The position numbers were made by a program, and so were the translations under genes. Positions 52,442-62,191 of a stretch of 64,000 nucleotides of DNA are shown piece after piece (position 1 is the first letter of the stretch; each line of letters begins with the position of its first letter). The notes beneath the pieces are model-generated. The model saw nothing but the letters and a program-made list of their open reading frames with translations, did no database searches and had not been told where the DNA came from. This DNA comes from Kosakonia pseudosacchari. Lineage in GTDB: Bacteria > Pseudomonadota > Gammaproteobacteria > Enterobacterales > Enterobacteriaceae. The DNA is taken from positions 1 through 64,000 of the forward strand of contig NZ_FXWP01000023.1 of assembly GCF_900184035.1 (NCBI RefSeq), given 5' to 3'.

Positions 52442-53116
52442 TTATTTACCCAACAACCTGCGTGAATTATCTTCAATCTTGCCGCTCAAACGCCGCTTTT
52501 GCATCGTACGTGTCCAGCTCGCCGACAATCCCGCAGCGGACAGCAGGCGATGATACTGCTCATCGTCAAATGGCTGAAACCAGGCAATCGCCGCTGCGTC
52601 ATAAACGCTAACATCACTTACACGTGAAACCAGCTCCAGCGGTGCTTCCGCCGACACATTGCCGCCCGCAATCACCCGATAAAGCCAGCCAGTGCGGCCG
52701 CTGGACTGCATCTGCGAAGACATATCGCTGATGCCAAAGTGGAAATTGAGTTTGAAACAGGGCGAGCGCGGCTGCGTCACCTGAATCAGCGCGTCGCCCC
52801 AGCGAAAGATATCGCCGATAAAGACATTTTTCTCTGTCAGGCCGCTGGTGGAAAGGTTTTCGCCAAACGCGGGCGCACAAAATAATGCCGCCTGCTGCGG
52901 AAACATCTGCGCCCAGTGCGTATAGTGTTCTCGCGGGTAATGGCACAACGCGCGATCCGTCCCACCGTGGTAACTCTTTTCCGCCTGCTCGTCCCCGACG
53001 ATGCCGGTTTCGGTTAGCGTGAGTTCACCATCAACCTGCAATTTTGCGATGGCGCTCGGTCGGCTGCCCTGATAATCCCTTATTTTTCCTACAAACACGT
53101 CAACCGGATGTTGCAT
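52442..53116 (-). CDS. yiiM: MOSC-domain protein YiiM (6-N-hydroxylaminopurine resistance)
   Basis: A 224-residue molybdenum-cofactor-binding MOSC protein. It has the GDEQAEKSYHGGTDRALCHY block and the conserved cysteine in QPRSPCFKLNFHFG (about C120). A 3-alpha C-terminal domain ends near LSGKIEDNSRRLLGK. In E. coli YiiM reduces N-hydroxylated bases with Fre/CysJ-type partners. The N-terminus is less like K-12. Confidence 0.95.
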   Translation of the reverse strand: MQHPVDVFVGKIRDYQGSRPSAIAKLQVDGELTLTETGIVGDEQAEKSYHGGTDRALCHYPREHYTHWAQMFPQQAALFCAPAFGENLSTSGLTEKNVFIGDIFRWGDALIQVTQPRSPCFKLNFHFGISDMSSQMQSSGRTGWLYRVIAGGNVSAEAPLELVSRVSDVSVYDAAAIAWFQPFDDEQYHRLLSAAGLSASWTRTMQKRRLSGKIEDNSRRLLGK

Positions 53117-53242
53117 ATTCCCTCCAACAGGCTTCGTTCATCACGGTATTACACCACAATTGTTCGCAGACCAAACCTGCAAAAATGAGACATTCATGCA
53201 CATGCGCACCGCTGTGCCGTGCTATCACTTACCTTACGCTTT

Positions 53243-53257
53243 TGAAACATGATTTCA
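53243..53257. promoter_or_regulatory. KdgR-like operator upstream of the aldolase gene
   Basis: TGAAACATGATTTCA sits between 53243 and 53257, just before the RBS GAGGAGG. It fits the KdgR core GAAA-N5-TTTC with flanking T/A symmetry. KdgR is the repressor of ketodeoxygluconate genes. Confidence 0.6.
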
Positions 53258-53277
53258 TTAATCGAGGAGGCAGTGAC

Positions 53278-54171
53278 GTGACGCAAACAATCCCCTTTTC
53301 CGGCGTCTGGTGTCCTTCCATCACGCCGATGGACAGTGAAGGCAACATCGATCTCAATGGATTAAAGCAGCATATTACCCGCCTGACGGCGGCGAAAATC
53401 GACGTGGTATTGCTGATGGGCAGTATCGGCGAGTTCGCCTCTTTCACACTCGATGAACGAATAATGTTGATTCGTGAAGCGCGCGCTATGTCACCCATTT
53501 CGATGGTGGCTAACGTCTCTTCCACCTGTTTTAACGACATCCTGTGGATGGCGGATGAAGCCTACCGCACTGGCTATGAAGCCGTGATGGTGCTGCCGCC
53601 TTATTACTATGGGCAAACCAGCAACCAGCTTTTAAGCTACTTCCGCGCGCTGGGCAAAGCGATCAGCGGCAAATGGTTTGCCTATAACTTCCCGGCGCGA
53701 ACCGGCTGCGATTTAATCCCCGAGTTGGTGGCGACGCTGGCCGCTGAATTCCCCGATTTTGCTGGCATTAAAGACACCGTGGATTGCCAGTCGCACACCC
53801 GCAATATGATTCTGGCAACCAAGAACGTGCGCGATGATTTCGCCGTGCTGTGCGGTTACGACGAATATTTCATTCCCAACCTGCTGGCGGGCGGCGCAGG
53901 GGTGATTTCAGGCTTAAACAACGTGATGCCGGAACTGTTCGTTAAAGCGCGGGAAGCGTGGCGGCAAGGTGATTTATCAACGCTGCATCAGGTGCAGCAA
54001 GAGATCGGCAAATTGATGGTCATCTACAGCATCGGCGACGATTTTGTTACTACCATCAAAACCGTGGTATCGCGCAAATTTGGCTACTGCACGCCTGTCG
54101 CCCGTAACTTCGGCGGCGCCCTCAATGAAGATCAGTGCAACCTTATCGACACCGTTTTTGCTATCCGGTAA
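53278..54171 (+). CDS. Class I aldolase of the DapA/NanA family, probably acting on 2-keto-3-deoxygluconate
   Basis: A 297-residue TIM barrel with GSIGE (about 48-52), the active-site Tyr in FAYNFPARTG (Y136) and the Schiff-base Lys in FAGIKDT (K165). It is similar in style to E. coli YagE/YjhH, which split KDG-type acids into pyruvate and an aldehyde. The GTG start at 53278 has a strong GAGGAGG seven bases upstream; the frame is open much further upstream without family similarity. It is convergent with kdgT and preceded by a KdgR-like box, which supports KDG as substrate. K-12 has no gene here. The exact substrate is inferred. Confidence 0.82.
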   Translation: MTQTIPFSGVWCPSITPMDSEGNIDLNGLKQHITRLTAAKIDVVLLMGSIGEFASFTLDERIMLIREARAMSPISMVANVSSTCFNDILWMADEAYRTGYEAVMVLPPYYYGQTSNQLLSYFRALGKAISGKWFAYNFPARTGCDLIPELVATLAAEFPDFAGIKDTVDCQSHTRNMILATKNVRDDFAVLCGYDEYFIPNLLAGGAGVISGLNNVMPELFVKAREAWRQGDLSTLHQVQQEIGKLMVIYSIGDDFVTTIKTVVSRKFGYCTPVARNFGGALNEDQCNLIDTVFAIR

Positions 54172-54178
54172 TGCAAAA

Positions 54179-54198
54179 GCCGACCTGTAAAGGTCGGC
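54179..54198. terminator. Bidirectional hairpin between the aldolase and kdgT
   Basis: GCCGACCT, GTAA, AGGTCGGC between convergent stops. Confidence 0.8.
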
Positions 54199-54207
54199 CT
54201 CATTGCG

Positions 54208-55191
54208 TTATTTGACGGTGTTTCGTAGTAAAACTTCCGCTTCCGCCCCTTTCACTTTTCGTGACCAGACAGACGTCAAAATCGGCACCAGGATCGAAGT
54301 AACAATCACCGATGTCGCCACCAGCGCGGTGGCTGCCGGTGCCATCGCTTTGAAGTCCGGCACCATTTCAGCAATCAACACCGGCGTAGCCACTGCGGCA
54401 CCCGCCGAACTGGAGGCCGCCAGCCCCGCGGTTCCGTCGCCGCCGCCAATCAGTTTATCGGCAATAATCAGCGGGATCCCGGTGATGACAATTACCGCGA
54501 CGCCGAGCAAAATCCCCAGCAGCCCGGTTTGCGCAATCACGCTTAAATCAATGGTGTTGCCAAGCGCGAAAGCGAAGAACGGAATCAACGTCTGCACCGC
54601 CTTGCTGAAGAACTCGCGCAGTTCCGGGTCGAGATTACCCAGCGCGAACCCCACGAGGAAGGGCAGCACCGCGCCGACAAACACATGCGGTTCAAAAGAA
54701 GCAATACCGGCAGTACCGAGGATGATCATCGTCATCAATGGGCCGGACTCCAGCGACATCAGCACAAATGCCCCGGCCTCCTCCTTAGTGCCGTACTGCT
54801 GCATGATGGAGGCGTACAACCCGCCGTTGGTCATATCCATCGAGGCCACCAGTGCCAGCGTCGATAGCCCGGCGAAAAACCCCGCTTCCACGCCGTGTTC
54901 CGGAAGCAACCGCGACGCAACCGCCGCCACTATCCACGCCACCGCGATTTTCGTCACCACCAGCGTGCCGGATTTACGCAGCACCGTACCGGTCGCGCTC
55001 AGTTTGATTGAAGCTCCCATACAAAAAAACCACACTGCAAGGATCGGCACCGTCCCGGTAATCATGCCGTTAGTGAACGAACCGAAGTATTTCCCGGCAC
55101 CAGGCGCAAAAGTGTGGCACAAGGCACCGATGAACAATGGAACCAGCATCATCCCGCCAGGGATTTTCTCTATTGCACGCTTGATTTGCAT
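54208..55191 (-). CDS. kdgT: 2-keto-3-deoxygluconate:H+ permease KdgT
   Basis: Inner membrane symporter for KDG, 327 residues and about ten helices, closely matching E. coli KdgT ([40 protein letters not shown]). The start at 55191 is the family start; the long open frame upstream is not conserved. Lies between yiiM and sodA as in K-12, with the aldolase gene inserted on the yiiM side. Confidence 0.96.
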   Translation of the reverse strand: MQIKRAIEKIPGGMMLVPLFIGALCHTFAPGAGKYFGSFTNGMITGTVPILAVWFFCMGASIKLSATGTVLRKSGTLVVTKIAVAWIVAAVASRLLPEHGVEAGFFAGLSTLALVASMDMTNGGLYASIMQQYGTKEEAGAFVLMSLESGPLMTMIILGTAGIASFEPHVFVGAVLPFLVGFALGNLDPELREFFSKAVQTLIPFFAFALGNTIDLSVIAQTGLLGILLGVAVIVITGIPLIIADKLIGGGDGTAGLAASSSAGAAVATPVLIAEMVPDFKAMAPAATALVATSVIVTSILVPILTSVWSRKVKGAEAEVLLRNTVK

Positions 55192-55318
55192 ATCTTCACC
55201 TGTAAAAACCGTTCGATTTTTATGGCGCAGGCACTCCGGTTGAACGGAACAACAGCCGCGCGGATGAAGAGAGCGTAGACCGGGATTGATGCGAGAAAAG
55301 TGATCAAACAACCATAAC

Positions 55319-55331
55319 AAAACATTATTTC
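55319..55331. promoter_or_regulatory. KdgR-like operator upstream of kdgT
   Basis: AAAACATTATTTC differs at two positions from the KdgR core GAAACATTGTTTC and is flanked by CATT. It is about 128 bp upstream of kdgT, consistent with a promoter-proximal operator. Confidence 0.55.
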
Positions 55332-55381
55332 ATTATTTTAGGATCAGCGTTCCTTTTGGTTTCTGGCGGGCAAAAAGGAAT

Positions 55382-55415
55382 AAAAAAGCCCCGCTGGCAA
55401 CGCCTGGCGGGGCTT
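55382..55415 (-). terminator. sodA terminator
   Basis: On the minus strand GAAGCCCCGCCAGGCG, TTG, CCAGCGGGGC then six Ts. Confidence 0.9.
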
Positions 55416-55447
55416 CGACTCACGCTATCGTACGTGACGAAAGCGGC

Positions 55448-56068
55448 TTATTTTTTCGCAGCGAAACGCGCAGCCGCTTCGTCCCAGTTCACTACGTCCC
55501 AGAACGCTTTGATGTAGTCCGGGCGGCGGTTCTGGAATTTCAGGTAGTAAGCGTGTTCCCACACATCCAGACCCAGGATCGGGAAGCCGGACACGCCAGA
55601 GATCGCTTCACCCATCAGCGGGGAGTCCTGGTTAGCGGTAGAAACCACAGCCAGTTTGTCACCTTTCAGTACCAGCCATGCCCAGCCGGAACCAAAGCGA
55701 GTTGCCGCTGCTTTTTCGAATTCAGCTTTGAAGTTGTCCACGGAACCGAAATCACGCTCGATAGCAGCTTTCAGGTCGCCCTGCAGGGTGGTGCCTGTCT
55801 TCAGGCCTTTCCAGAACAGGCTGTGGTTAGCGTGACCGCCTGCGTTGTTACGCAGTACGGTTTTTTTGTCCGCAGGCAGCTGGTCCAGTTTGGTGATCAG
55901 CTCTTCAACCGGCAGGCTGGCGAACTCCGGCAGGCTTTCCAGCGCGGCATTCGCGTTGTTCACGTAGGTCTGGTGATGTTTAGTGTGATGGATTTCCATC
56001 GTCTGCTTGTCGAAATGCGGTTCGAGGGCATCGTATGCATACGGCAGAGCGGGCAGTGTATAGCTCAT
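55448..56068 (-). CDS. sodA: Manganese superoxide dismutase SodA
   Basis: Cytoplasmic Mn-SOD, 206 residues. Metal ligands are His27 (MEIHHTKHH), His in NHSLFW (about 82), Asp and His in [10 protein letters not shown] (about 168-172). Gln in the DSPLMG-side loop region and GSGWAWL are as in the Mn form. The start at 56068 gives [17 protein letters not shown]. Confidence 0.98.
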   Translation of the reverse strand: MSYTLPALPYAYDALEPHFDKQTMEIHHTKHHQTYVNNANAALESLPEFASLPVEELITKLDQLPADKKTVLRNNAGGHANHSLFWKGLKTGTTLQGDLKAAIERDFGSVDNFKAEFEKAAATRFGSGWAWLVLKGDKLAVVSTANQDSPLMGEAISGVSGFPILGLDVWEHAYYLKFQNRRPDYIKAFWDVVNWDEAAARFAAKK

Positions 56069-56143
56069 ATTCATCTCCATTAAGGGTAAGCGGCTATTGT
56101 GTTAACGCCGCGTAAGCAGTTGGTTCATTATAGTTAATTAAAT

Positions 56144-56162
56144 GATATTGAAAATGTTTATC
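56144..56162. promoter_or_regulatory. Fur box upstream of sodA
   Basis: GATATTGAAAATGTTTATC matches the 19-bp Fur consensus at 15 of 19 positions. Fur control of sodA is known in E. coli. The rest of the 56069-56428 gap has no gene; rhaT, which lies here in K-12, is absent. Confidence 0.8.
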
Positions 56163-56428
56163 AATGCCGTAGTTTTAATAAGGTTATAACTTTTGGTTAT
56201 GTTATTGAAATCGTGAAGCCGTCCGCCCGCATCACGCCATGGTTGCCGGTCTGCAACGCAACGCGGCAAATATTTGAAGTGTGATCCTTTGTGCGATTTT
56301 TACTTCCATCGACCAGGCAGCGCAGCAACCTGTGCGCGACTGGATGAGGTTTTTAAGGGTGGAAAAACATTGATGGCAACCCGCAAGACAGGGCTGCGTA
56401 GTGAGTCGAACCAGACAGGGCAAGCGAA

Positions 56429-57277
56429 TCAGGCAGCAATCCGGCTGCGATGACGCCACTGACCCGGCGTCATCCCCACTTCCCGGCTAAACACCACCGA
56501 AAAGTAGTTGCTGTCTTCAAACCCGCACTGCATGGCGATTTCGCTGATCATCTGCTCGGAGTGCTGCAACAAAAATTGCGCATGGCAAATGCGTAACTGG
56601 CGCAAATAGTGGTTGATGGTCATCCCGGTTTGAGTGCGAAACTGCTGGCGCAGCGCCCGCTCGCTGCACTGTTCCTGTTCACAAAAACGCTCCAGCACAA
56701 AGCTGCGATTCAGGCTGCCGGAAAGGGCGGTGATCAGTTTATCCAACAGCGCTTCGCTGTGGGTCGCGGCGAGGTTATCGGTAGCGAAACGGTGGCGTTT
56801 TAGGGTCATCACCAGTTGGGCAAACAGGGTTTCCGCCATCAGATTCGCCAGCGGATCGTCCTTCGCGCTCTCATGTTCAAGTTGCGTAATCACCTGCCGC
56901 GCCTGCGCCATTCCGCTGCTGCCAATCCGCCAGTGCGGGTTGGACGGCGCGCCGTTAAGCCCCGGAATATGCGCGGCCCAGTCGAGATTCAGCGTCAGCC
57001 GGTCCGGACAGTAGATAATGTTCTGTAACACCAGGTCATTAACCGAGGCGTATGAGTGACAATCTTCGGCGCGAATATAAAACAGATCGCCGCGCGTAAT
57101 GCGGTAAGGGCGGTCATTAAGCACATGCAACCCATTGCCGCGCCACACCATTACCAGTTCGCAGAACTCATGTGTATGTTCGGCAAAGACATTTTGCGGG
57201 TAGCGATCGGCCACCACAACCGCCTGTCCGGCGCGCGGGAAAAAGTCTGCTTTACGAAGAATTAACTCACCAGCCAC
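56429..57277 (-). CDS. rhaR: AraC-family activator of rhaSR, RhaR
   Basis: L-rhamnose-responsive activator of rhaSR. It has 282 residues. The N-terminal cupin-like domain ([20 protein letters not shown]) binds rhamnose, and the C-terminal AraC domain ends [20 protein letters not shown]. Clearly RhaR by similarity to K-12, though more diverged than the enzymes. Start taken at 57277, 73 bp after rhaS. Confidence 0.95.
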   Translation of the reverse strand: MAGELILRKADFFPRAGQAVVVADRYPQNVFAEHTHEFCELVMVWRGNGLHVLNDRPYRITRGDLFYIRAEDCHSYASVNDLVLQNIIYCPDRLTLNLDWAAHIPGLNGAPSNPHWRIGSSGMAQARQVITQLEHESAKDDPLANLMAETLFAQLVMTLKRHRFATDNLAATHSEALLDKLITALSGSLNRSFVLERFCEQEQCSERALRQQFRTQTGMTINHYLRQLRICHAQFLLQHSEQMISEIAMQCGFEDSNYFSVVFSREVGMTPGQWRHRSRIAA

Positions 57278-57350
57278 AACGCCACCTCTGCCGTGAACAA
57301 CCTGACATTATTAGCGGAAGCCCGAAAAAAAATCGGTGATAACCTTCTCG

Positions 57351-58187
57351 TTACTGGAGCAGCGTGTCGCGCCCCTGGCGGATATCACGCGGTGACCAGT
57401 CAAATTCGCGGCGAAACAGCGTCGAAAAGTGGTTACTGTCGCCGAACCCGCAGCGAAAAGCGATATCCGTCACGCTCTCGTCGCTGTGGCGCAGCATATG
57501 GCGTGCCTTAATCAACCGCAGGCGGTTTAAATAGCGCTGCGGCGTCATACCGGTGGACTGTTTAAGCTGGCGATGCAGCGTGCGCAATGACAAGGTGAAC
57601 TGTTCCGCCAGCGACTCCCAGCAAATATCCTCGGCGAAGTGATCCTCCAGCCACAGCATCAGCTGGTTCAGCCGCGCATCGCTGTTACCCGCATCTTCCT
57701 GCTGGCTGCTTTTACGCAATAACACCAGCAACTGCATAAACAGGATCTCACGGTTGGCAATGTCATGGGTTGCCACTTCACTGCCCATCTCTTCCATCTG
57801 GCTAATGATGCCGCGCACCTGCCCCAGCGTGTGCTGGCTTACCCGCCAGTGCGACGGGTAATGCCCGTCCTGCTCCTGCGGCAGCAACTGGTTCAACCCG
57901 GCAAGGAACTGGAACGCATCCGGCGAGCGGTACAGCACATTGGTCAAACAGAGATTATCGGTATGTTCATACAAATGGCGGTCATGATCGCGCACAAAAC
58001 AGACCGTGCCGCCGCTGATGGTATAAGGCTGGCCATTAAATACATGAATCCCCGTTCCGTGTTCGACAATCACGATTTCATGAAAATCATGGTGATGTTC
58101 CGGAAACGCGGCCTGGGGCAATCGCGGTTCAATGGCAACGGGTGATTTACCTGTCGGAAAAAAATCCACGCTATGCAGTACGGTCAT
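57351..58187 (-). CDS. rhaS: AraC-family activator of rhaBAD, RhaS
   Basis: Activates rhaBAD and, in K-12, rhaT when rhamnose binds. It has 278 residues. A cupin-like domain ([20 protein letters not shown]) is followed by the AraC domain ([20 protein letters not shown]). The start at 58187 gives [20 protein letters not shown]. First gene of rhaSR. Confidence 0.96.
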   Translation of the reverse strand: MTVLHSVDFFPTGKSPVAIEPRLPQAAFPEHHHDFHEIVIVEHGTGIHVFNGQPYTISGGTVCFVRDHDRHLYEHTDNLCLTNVLYRSPDAFQFLAGLNQLLPQEQDGHYPSHWRVSQHTLGQVRGIISQMEEMGSEVATHDIANREILFMQLLVLLRKSSQQEDAGNSDARLNQLMLWLEDHFAEDICWESLAEQFTLSLRTLHRQLKQSTGMTPQRYLNRLRLIKARHMLRHSDESVTDIAFRCGFGDSNHFSTLFRREFDWSPRDIRQGRDTLLQ

Positions 58188-58200
58188 GATTGCCCCGGTC

Positions 58201-58217
58201 TTGAGAAATGTTCTCAA
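58201..58217. promoter_or_regulatory. Perfect inverted repeat in the rhaS leader
   Basis: TTGAGAAATGTTCTCAA has 7-bp perfect arms and a 3-bp centre, 13 bp upstream of the rhaS start. It may be an operator, or an RNA hairpin near the rhaS RBS. Two direct TTTTCGAC copies at 58233 and 58252 nearby could be RhaR half-sites. Confidence 0.45.
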
Positions 58218-58315
58218 AATAGTAATTAAGGGTTTTCGACCTCACCTTAAATTTTCGACGCCAATTCGCGCATAGCCTGCCGTTTTTTCAAGAAACGCCC
58301 GGAAAGATCGGGAAA

Positions 58316-58377
58316 TGTGGTGAGGGTCACAATGGCCGAAAACCGCGCGATTACTGGAAACTGTGAACTCTCTCACG
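58316..58377. promoter_or_regulatory. Two CRP sites between rhaS and rhaB
   Basis: TGTGGTGAGGGTCACA at 58316-58331 and TGTGAACTCTCTCACG at 58362-58377 both have the TGTGA-N6-TCACA layout with one mismatch each. CRP co-activation of both rha operons is established. Confidence 0.8.
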
Positions 58378-58380
58378 TTC

Positions 58381-58430
58381 ACCTTTGCTTTCTTGCCAGC
58401 GCGAAATCGCCGCTGTCAGTAGCAAGAAGG
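58381..58430 (+). promoter_or_regulatory. RhaS half-sites of the rhaBAD promoter
   Basis: ACCTTTGCTTTCTTGCC at 58381-58397 and GCTGTCAGTAGCAAGAAGG at 58412-58430 form an inverted pair. The second closely matches the K-12 rhaI1 half-site. TAGACT near 58450 lies where the -10 is expected. Confidence 0.82.
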
Positions 58431-58486
58431 TACGGCTGTCGCGCCCTTTTTAGACTGTCCGCAATGACTCTAAGAAGGACCCGATC

Positions 58487-59956
58487 ATGACTTTTCGCCA
58501 TTGTGTTGCGGTGGATTTAGGCGCCTCCAGCGGACGCGTCATGCTGGCGCGCTATGACCGCCAGAACCGCACGCTTTCGCTTCGCGAAATTCACCGTTTT
58601 GTGAACTGTCTGCAAAAAGTGGACGGCTTTGATTGCTGGGATATCGACGGCCTGGAAGCTGAAATCCGCCTTGGACTGAACAAGGTTTGCGCCGAAGGTA
58701 TACAGCCAGACAGCATCGGTATTGATACCTGGGGTGTTGATTACATCCTGATTAACCGCGAAGGCCAGCGCGTCGGGTTGCCGATAGCCTACCGCGACAA
58801 TCGCACCGATGGCGTGATGCACCGGGCGCTGCAAAATCCTGGCAAAGCCGATATCTATCGTCGTAGCGGTATTCAGTTTTTACCCTTCAACACCCTGTAC
58901 CAGTTGCGCGCACTGGCAGAACAGCAACCGCACTTGCTGGAACAGGCCGATCACGCGCTGCTGATCCCGGATTACTTCAGCTACCGCCTGACCGGCAATC
59001 TCAACTGGGAATACACCAACGCCACTACTACCCAACTGGTCAATATCAATACCGATACCTGGGATGAATCATTGCTGGGCTGGGCTGGCGTTCCGTCTCG
59101 CTGGTTTGGCACGCCAACCCATCCGGGCAATGTTATCGGCAACTGGATCTGCCCGCAGGGTAATGCCATTCCGGTCGTCGCCGTCGCCAGCCACGATACC
59201 GCCAGCGCGGTGATCGCCGCACCGCTGGAAAATCACGACGCGGCCTATCTCTCTTCCGGCACCTGGTCACTGATGGGCTTTGAGAGCAAAACCCCGCACA
59301 CCAGCGATGAGGCGCTCGCTGCCAACATCACCAATGAAGGCGGTGCCGAAGGCCGTTACCGGGTACTGAAAAACATCATGGGGTTGTGGCTGCTGCAGCG
59401 CGTGCTGAAAGAGCAAAACATCTCCGACTTACCGGCGTTAATCGCACTCACCGAGCAACTTCCTGTCTGCCGTTTTGTGATTAACCCGAACGATGATCGC
59501 TTTATCAACCCGGACAACATGAGCGCCGAGATCCAGGCCGCCTGCCGGGACGCGGGCCAACCCGTACCGCAGAACGCCGCCGAACTGGCGCGCTGCATCT
59601 TCGATAGCCTCGCGCTGCTGTATGCCGATGTGCTGAGCGAACTGGCGTTCCTGCGCGGTAAGCCGTTTACCAGCCTGCATATTGTCGGCGGCGGCTGCCA
59701 GAACCAATTACTGAACCAGCTCTGCGCCGATGCCTGCGGGCTGCCAGTGGTCGCCGGGCCGGTGGAGGCCTCGACGCTGGGCAATATTGGCGTGCAACTG
59801 ATGACGCTGGATGAGTTAAGCAACGTCGATGACTTTCGCCAGCTGATCACGGCTAACCACTCACTGATTACGTTTACCCCTAATCCTGATAATGAAATCG
59901 CCCGCTATGTCGCGCGCTTTCAGCCAAAACGACAGACAAAGGAGCTTTGCGCATGA
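58487..59956 (+). CDS. rhaB: Rhamnulokinase RhaB
   Basis: Phosphorylates L-rhamnulose. It has 489 residues, as in K-12. The FGGY-type N-terminus [17 protein letters not shown], the DTWGVDY block with the catalytic Asp (about 237, [10 protein letters not shown]) and [16 protein letters not shown] near 403 are conserved. An AAGGA RBS is present. The stop overlaps the rhaA start (ATGA). Confidence 0.97.
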   Translation: MTFRHCVAVDLGASSGRVMLARYDRQNRTLSLREIHRFVNCLQKVDGFDCWDIDGLEAEIRLGLNKVCAEGIQPDSIGIDTWGVDYILINREGQRVGLPIAYRDNRTDGVMHRALQNPGKADIYRRSGIQFLPFNTLYQLRALAEQQPHLLEQADHALLIPDYFSYRLTGNLNWEYTNATTTQLVNINTDTWDESLLGWAGVPSRWFGTPTHPGNVIGNWICPQGNAIPVVAVASHDTASAVIAAPLENHDAAYLSSGTWSLMGFESKTPHTSDEALAANITNEGGAEGRYRVLKNIMGLWLLQRVLKEQNISDLPALIALTEQLPVCRFVINPNDDRFINPDNMSAEIQAACRDAGQPVPQNAAELARCIFDSLALLYADVLSELAFLRGKPFTSLHIVGGGCQNQLLNQLCADACGLPVVAGPVEASTLGNIGVQLMTLDELSNVDDFRQLITANHSLITFTPNPDNEIARYVARFQPKRQTKELCA

Positions 59957-61212
59957 CCACTCAACTTGAACAAGCCTGGGACATAGCTAAACAGCGTTTC
60001 GCCGCTGTGGGGATTGATGTCGAGGAGGCGCTGCGCCAGCTCGACAGGCTGCCGGTTTCCATGCACTGCTGGCAGGGCGATGACGTTGCCGGTTTCGAAA
60101 ACCCGCAAGGCAGCCTGACCGGCGGCATTCAGGCTACCGGTAATTATCCGGGCAAAGCGCGTAACGCCACGGAACTGCGCGCCGATCTGGAACAAGCGCT
60201 AAGCCTGATCCCAGGTCCAAAACGCCTGAACCTGCATGCGATTTATCACGAAGCCGAAACGCCGGTCGCGCGGAATGAAATCAAACCCGAGCACTTCAAA
60301 AACTGGGTGCAGTGGGCAAAAGCCAATAACCTGGGGCTGGACTTCAACCCGTCCTGCTTCTCGCACCCGCTGAGCGCCGATGGCTTCACGCTTTCCCACG
60401 CTAACGACGAGATCCGTCAGTTCTGGATCGACCACGTGAAAGCCAGCCGCCGCGTTTCTGCATATTTTGGCGAGCAACTGGGTACGCCGTCAGTAATGAA
60501 TATCTGGATCCCGGACGGCATGAAAGATGTCACCGTTGACCGTCTCGCGCCGCGCCAGCGTCTGCTCGACGCGCTCGATGAGGTGATCAGCGAAAAACTG
60601 AATCCGGCGCACCATATCGACGCGGTGGAAAGTAAGTTATTCGGCATCGGCGCTGAGAGCTACACCGTCGGCTCCAACGAGTTCTATATGGGGTACGCCA
60701 CCAGCCGCCAGACCGCGCTGTGCCTTGATGCCGGCCACTTCCATCCTACGGAGGTTATCTCCGACAAAATCTCTGCCGCCATGCTTTATGTGCCGCGTCT
60801 GCTGCTGCACGTCAGCCGTCCGGTACGCTGGGACAGCGACCACGTTGTGCTGCTCGATGACGAAACCCAGGCCATCGCCAGTGAAATTATCCGCCACAAA
60901 CTGTTCGACCGCGTCCACATCGGGCTCGACTTCTTCGACGCCTCCATCAACCGCATCGCCGCGTGGGTGATTGGCACGCGCAACATGAAAAAAGCGCTGC
61001 TGCGCGCGCTGCTCGAACCGGTTGAACAACTGCGCCAACTGGAAGCGGACGGTGATTACACCGCGCGTCTGGCGCTGCTCGAAGAGCAGAAATCCCTGCC
61101 GTGGCAGGCGGTGTGGGAAATGTACTGCCAGCGCCACGATACGCCAGCCGGTAGCCAGTGGCTGGAAAGCGTGCGTGCCTATGAGAAAGACGTATTAAGC
61201 AAACGTGGCTAA
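59953..61212 (+). CDS. rhaA: L-rhamnose isomerase RhaA
   Basis: Converts L-rhamnose to L-rhamnulose. It has 419 residues. It is a TIM barrel with Zn/Mn ligands in the family blocks ([43 protein letters not shown]). The start at 59953 gives [10 protein letters not shown]; an ATG two codons upstream is also in frame. Overlaps rhaB by 4 bp. Confidence 0.97.
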   Translation: MTTQLEQAWDIAKQRFAAVGIDVEEALRQLDRLPVSMHCWQGDDVAGFENPQGSLTGGIQATGNYPGKARNATELRADLEQALSLIPGPKRLNLHAIYHEAETPVARNEIKPEHFKNWVQWAKANNLGLDFNPSCFSHPLSADGFTLSHANDEIRQFWIDHVKASRRVSAYFGEQLGTPSVMNIWIPDGMKDVTVDRLAPRQRLLDALDEVISEKLNPAHHIDAVESKLFGIGAESYTVGSNEFYMGYATSRQTALCLDAGHFHPTEVISDKISAAMLYVPRLLLHVSRPVRWDSDHVVLLDDETQAIASEIIRHKLFDRVHIGLDFFDASINRIAAWVIGTRNMKKALLRALLEPVEQLRQLEADGDYTARLALLEEQKSLPWQAVWEMYCQRHDTPAGSQWLESVRAYEKDVLSKRG

Positions 61213-61231
61213 TCGCTGCGCATTCATCAGA

Positions 61232-61257
61232 CCCGGTAAGCGCAGCGCTACCGGGCA
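61232..61257. repeat. REP-like palindrome between rhaA and rhaD
   Basis: CCCGGTAAGCGCAGCGCTAC then CGGGCA: a GC-rich palindrome of REP type inside the operon, in the 66-bp gap. K-12 also has a repeat at this place. Confidence 0.7.
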
Positions 61258-61278
61258 ATAAACGGGAAACAGAAGACT

Positions 61279-62109
61279 ATGCAGACCATTACCGATTCCT
61301 GGTTCGTCCAGGGGATGATCAAAGCCACCTCGGACGCCTGGCTGAAAGGCTGGGATGAACGCAACGGCGGCAACCTGACGCTGCGCCTGGATGAAGCCGA
61401 TATCACATCGTTCGCCGCCGATTTTCACCAGAAACCGCGCTATATCGCCCTGAGCCAGCCAATGCCGCTGCTGGCCAATACGCCGTTTATCGTCACCGGC
61501 TCCGGTAAATTTTTCCGTAACGTGCAGCTCGATCCGGCAGCAAATTTAGGCGTAGTGAAAGTCGACAGCGACGGCGCGGGCTACCACATTCTGTGGGGGC
61601 TGGAGCATGACGCGGTTCCGACGTCAGAGCTACCGGCGCACTTCCTGTCGCACTGCGAACGCATCAAAGCCACCGGCGGGAAAGACCGCGTGATTATGCA
61701 CTGCCATGCCACCAATCTGATTGCGCTGACCTACGTGCTGGAAAACTCCGCCGATTTGATTACCCGCAAACTGTGGGAAGGCAGTACCGAGTGCCTGGTG
61801 GTGTTCCCGGATGGCGTTGGCATTCTGCCGTGGATGGTGCCAGGCACGGATGAAATCGGCCAGGCGACCGCCAAAGATATGCAGAAACATTCGCTGGTGC
61901 TGTGGCCCTTCCACGGTGTGTTCGGCAGCGGGCCGACGCTCGACGAAGCCTTTGGCCTGATCGACACCGCCGAGAAATCTGCCGAGGTGCTGGTAAAAAT
62001 CTATTCGATGGGCGGTATGAAACAGACCATCACGCAGCAAGAGTTGATTGCGCTGGGTAAACGCTTTGGCGTGACGCCGCTGCAATCGGCATTAGATCTG
62101 TACCCATAA
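61279..62109 (+). CDS. rhaD: Rhamnulose-1-phosphate aldolase RhaD
   Basis: Zn class II aldolase that yields dihydroxyacetone phosphate and L-lactaldehyde. It has 276 residues. Zn ligands are expected in [11 protein letters not shown] (about 141-143) and a later His in [11 protein letters not shown] (about 212). The catalytic Glu lies near [11 protein letters not shown] (about 117). It is two residues longer than in K-12. Confidence 0.97.
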   Translation: MQTITDSWFVQGMIKATSDAWLKGWDERNGGNLTLRLDEADITSFAADFHQKPRYIALSQPMPLLANTPFIVTGSGKFFRNVQLDPAANLGVVKVDSDGAGYHILWGLEHDAVPTSELPAHFLSHCERIKATGGKDRVIMHCHATNLIALTYVLENSADLITRKLWEGSTECLVVFPDGVGILPWMVPGTDEIGQATAKDMQKHSLVLWPFHGVFGSGPTLDEAFGLIDTAEKSAEVLVKIYSMGGMKQTITQQELIALGKRFGVTPLQSALDLYP

Positions 62110-62191
62110 CAACATCGCGCCCCGCTCATTGAGACGGGGCGAATCCTCACCTGCAAGCCCTACAAACACTAACTCTCGTGGAGTAAAAGCA

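Noticed and set aside
54203-55243. 346-codon plus-strand frame opposite kdgT
   Set aside because: Ser/Pro/Ala/Ile-rich shadow of a hydrophobic membrane protein; no RBS.
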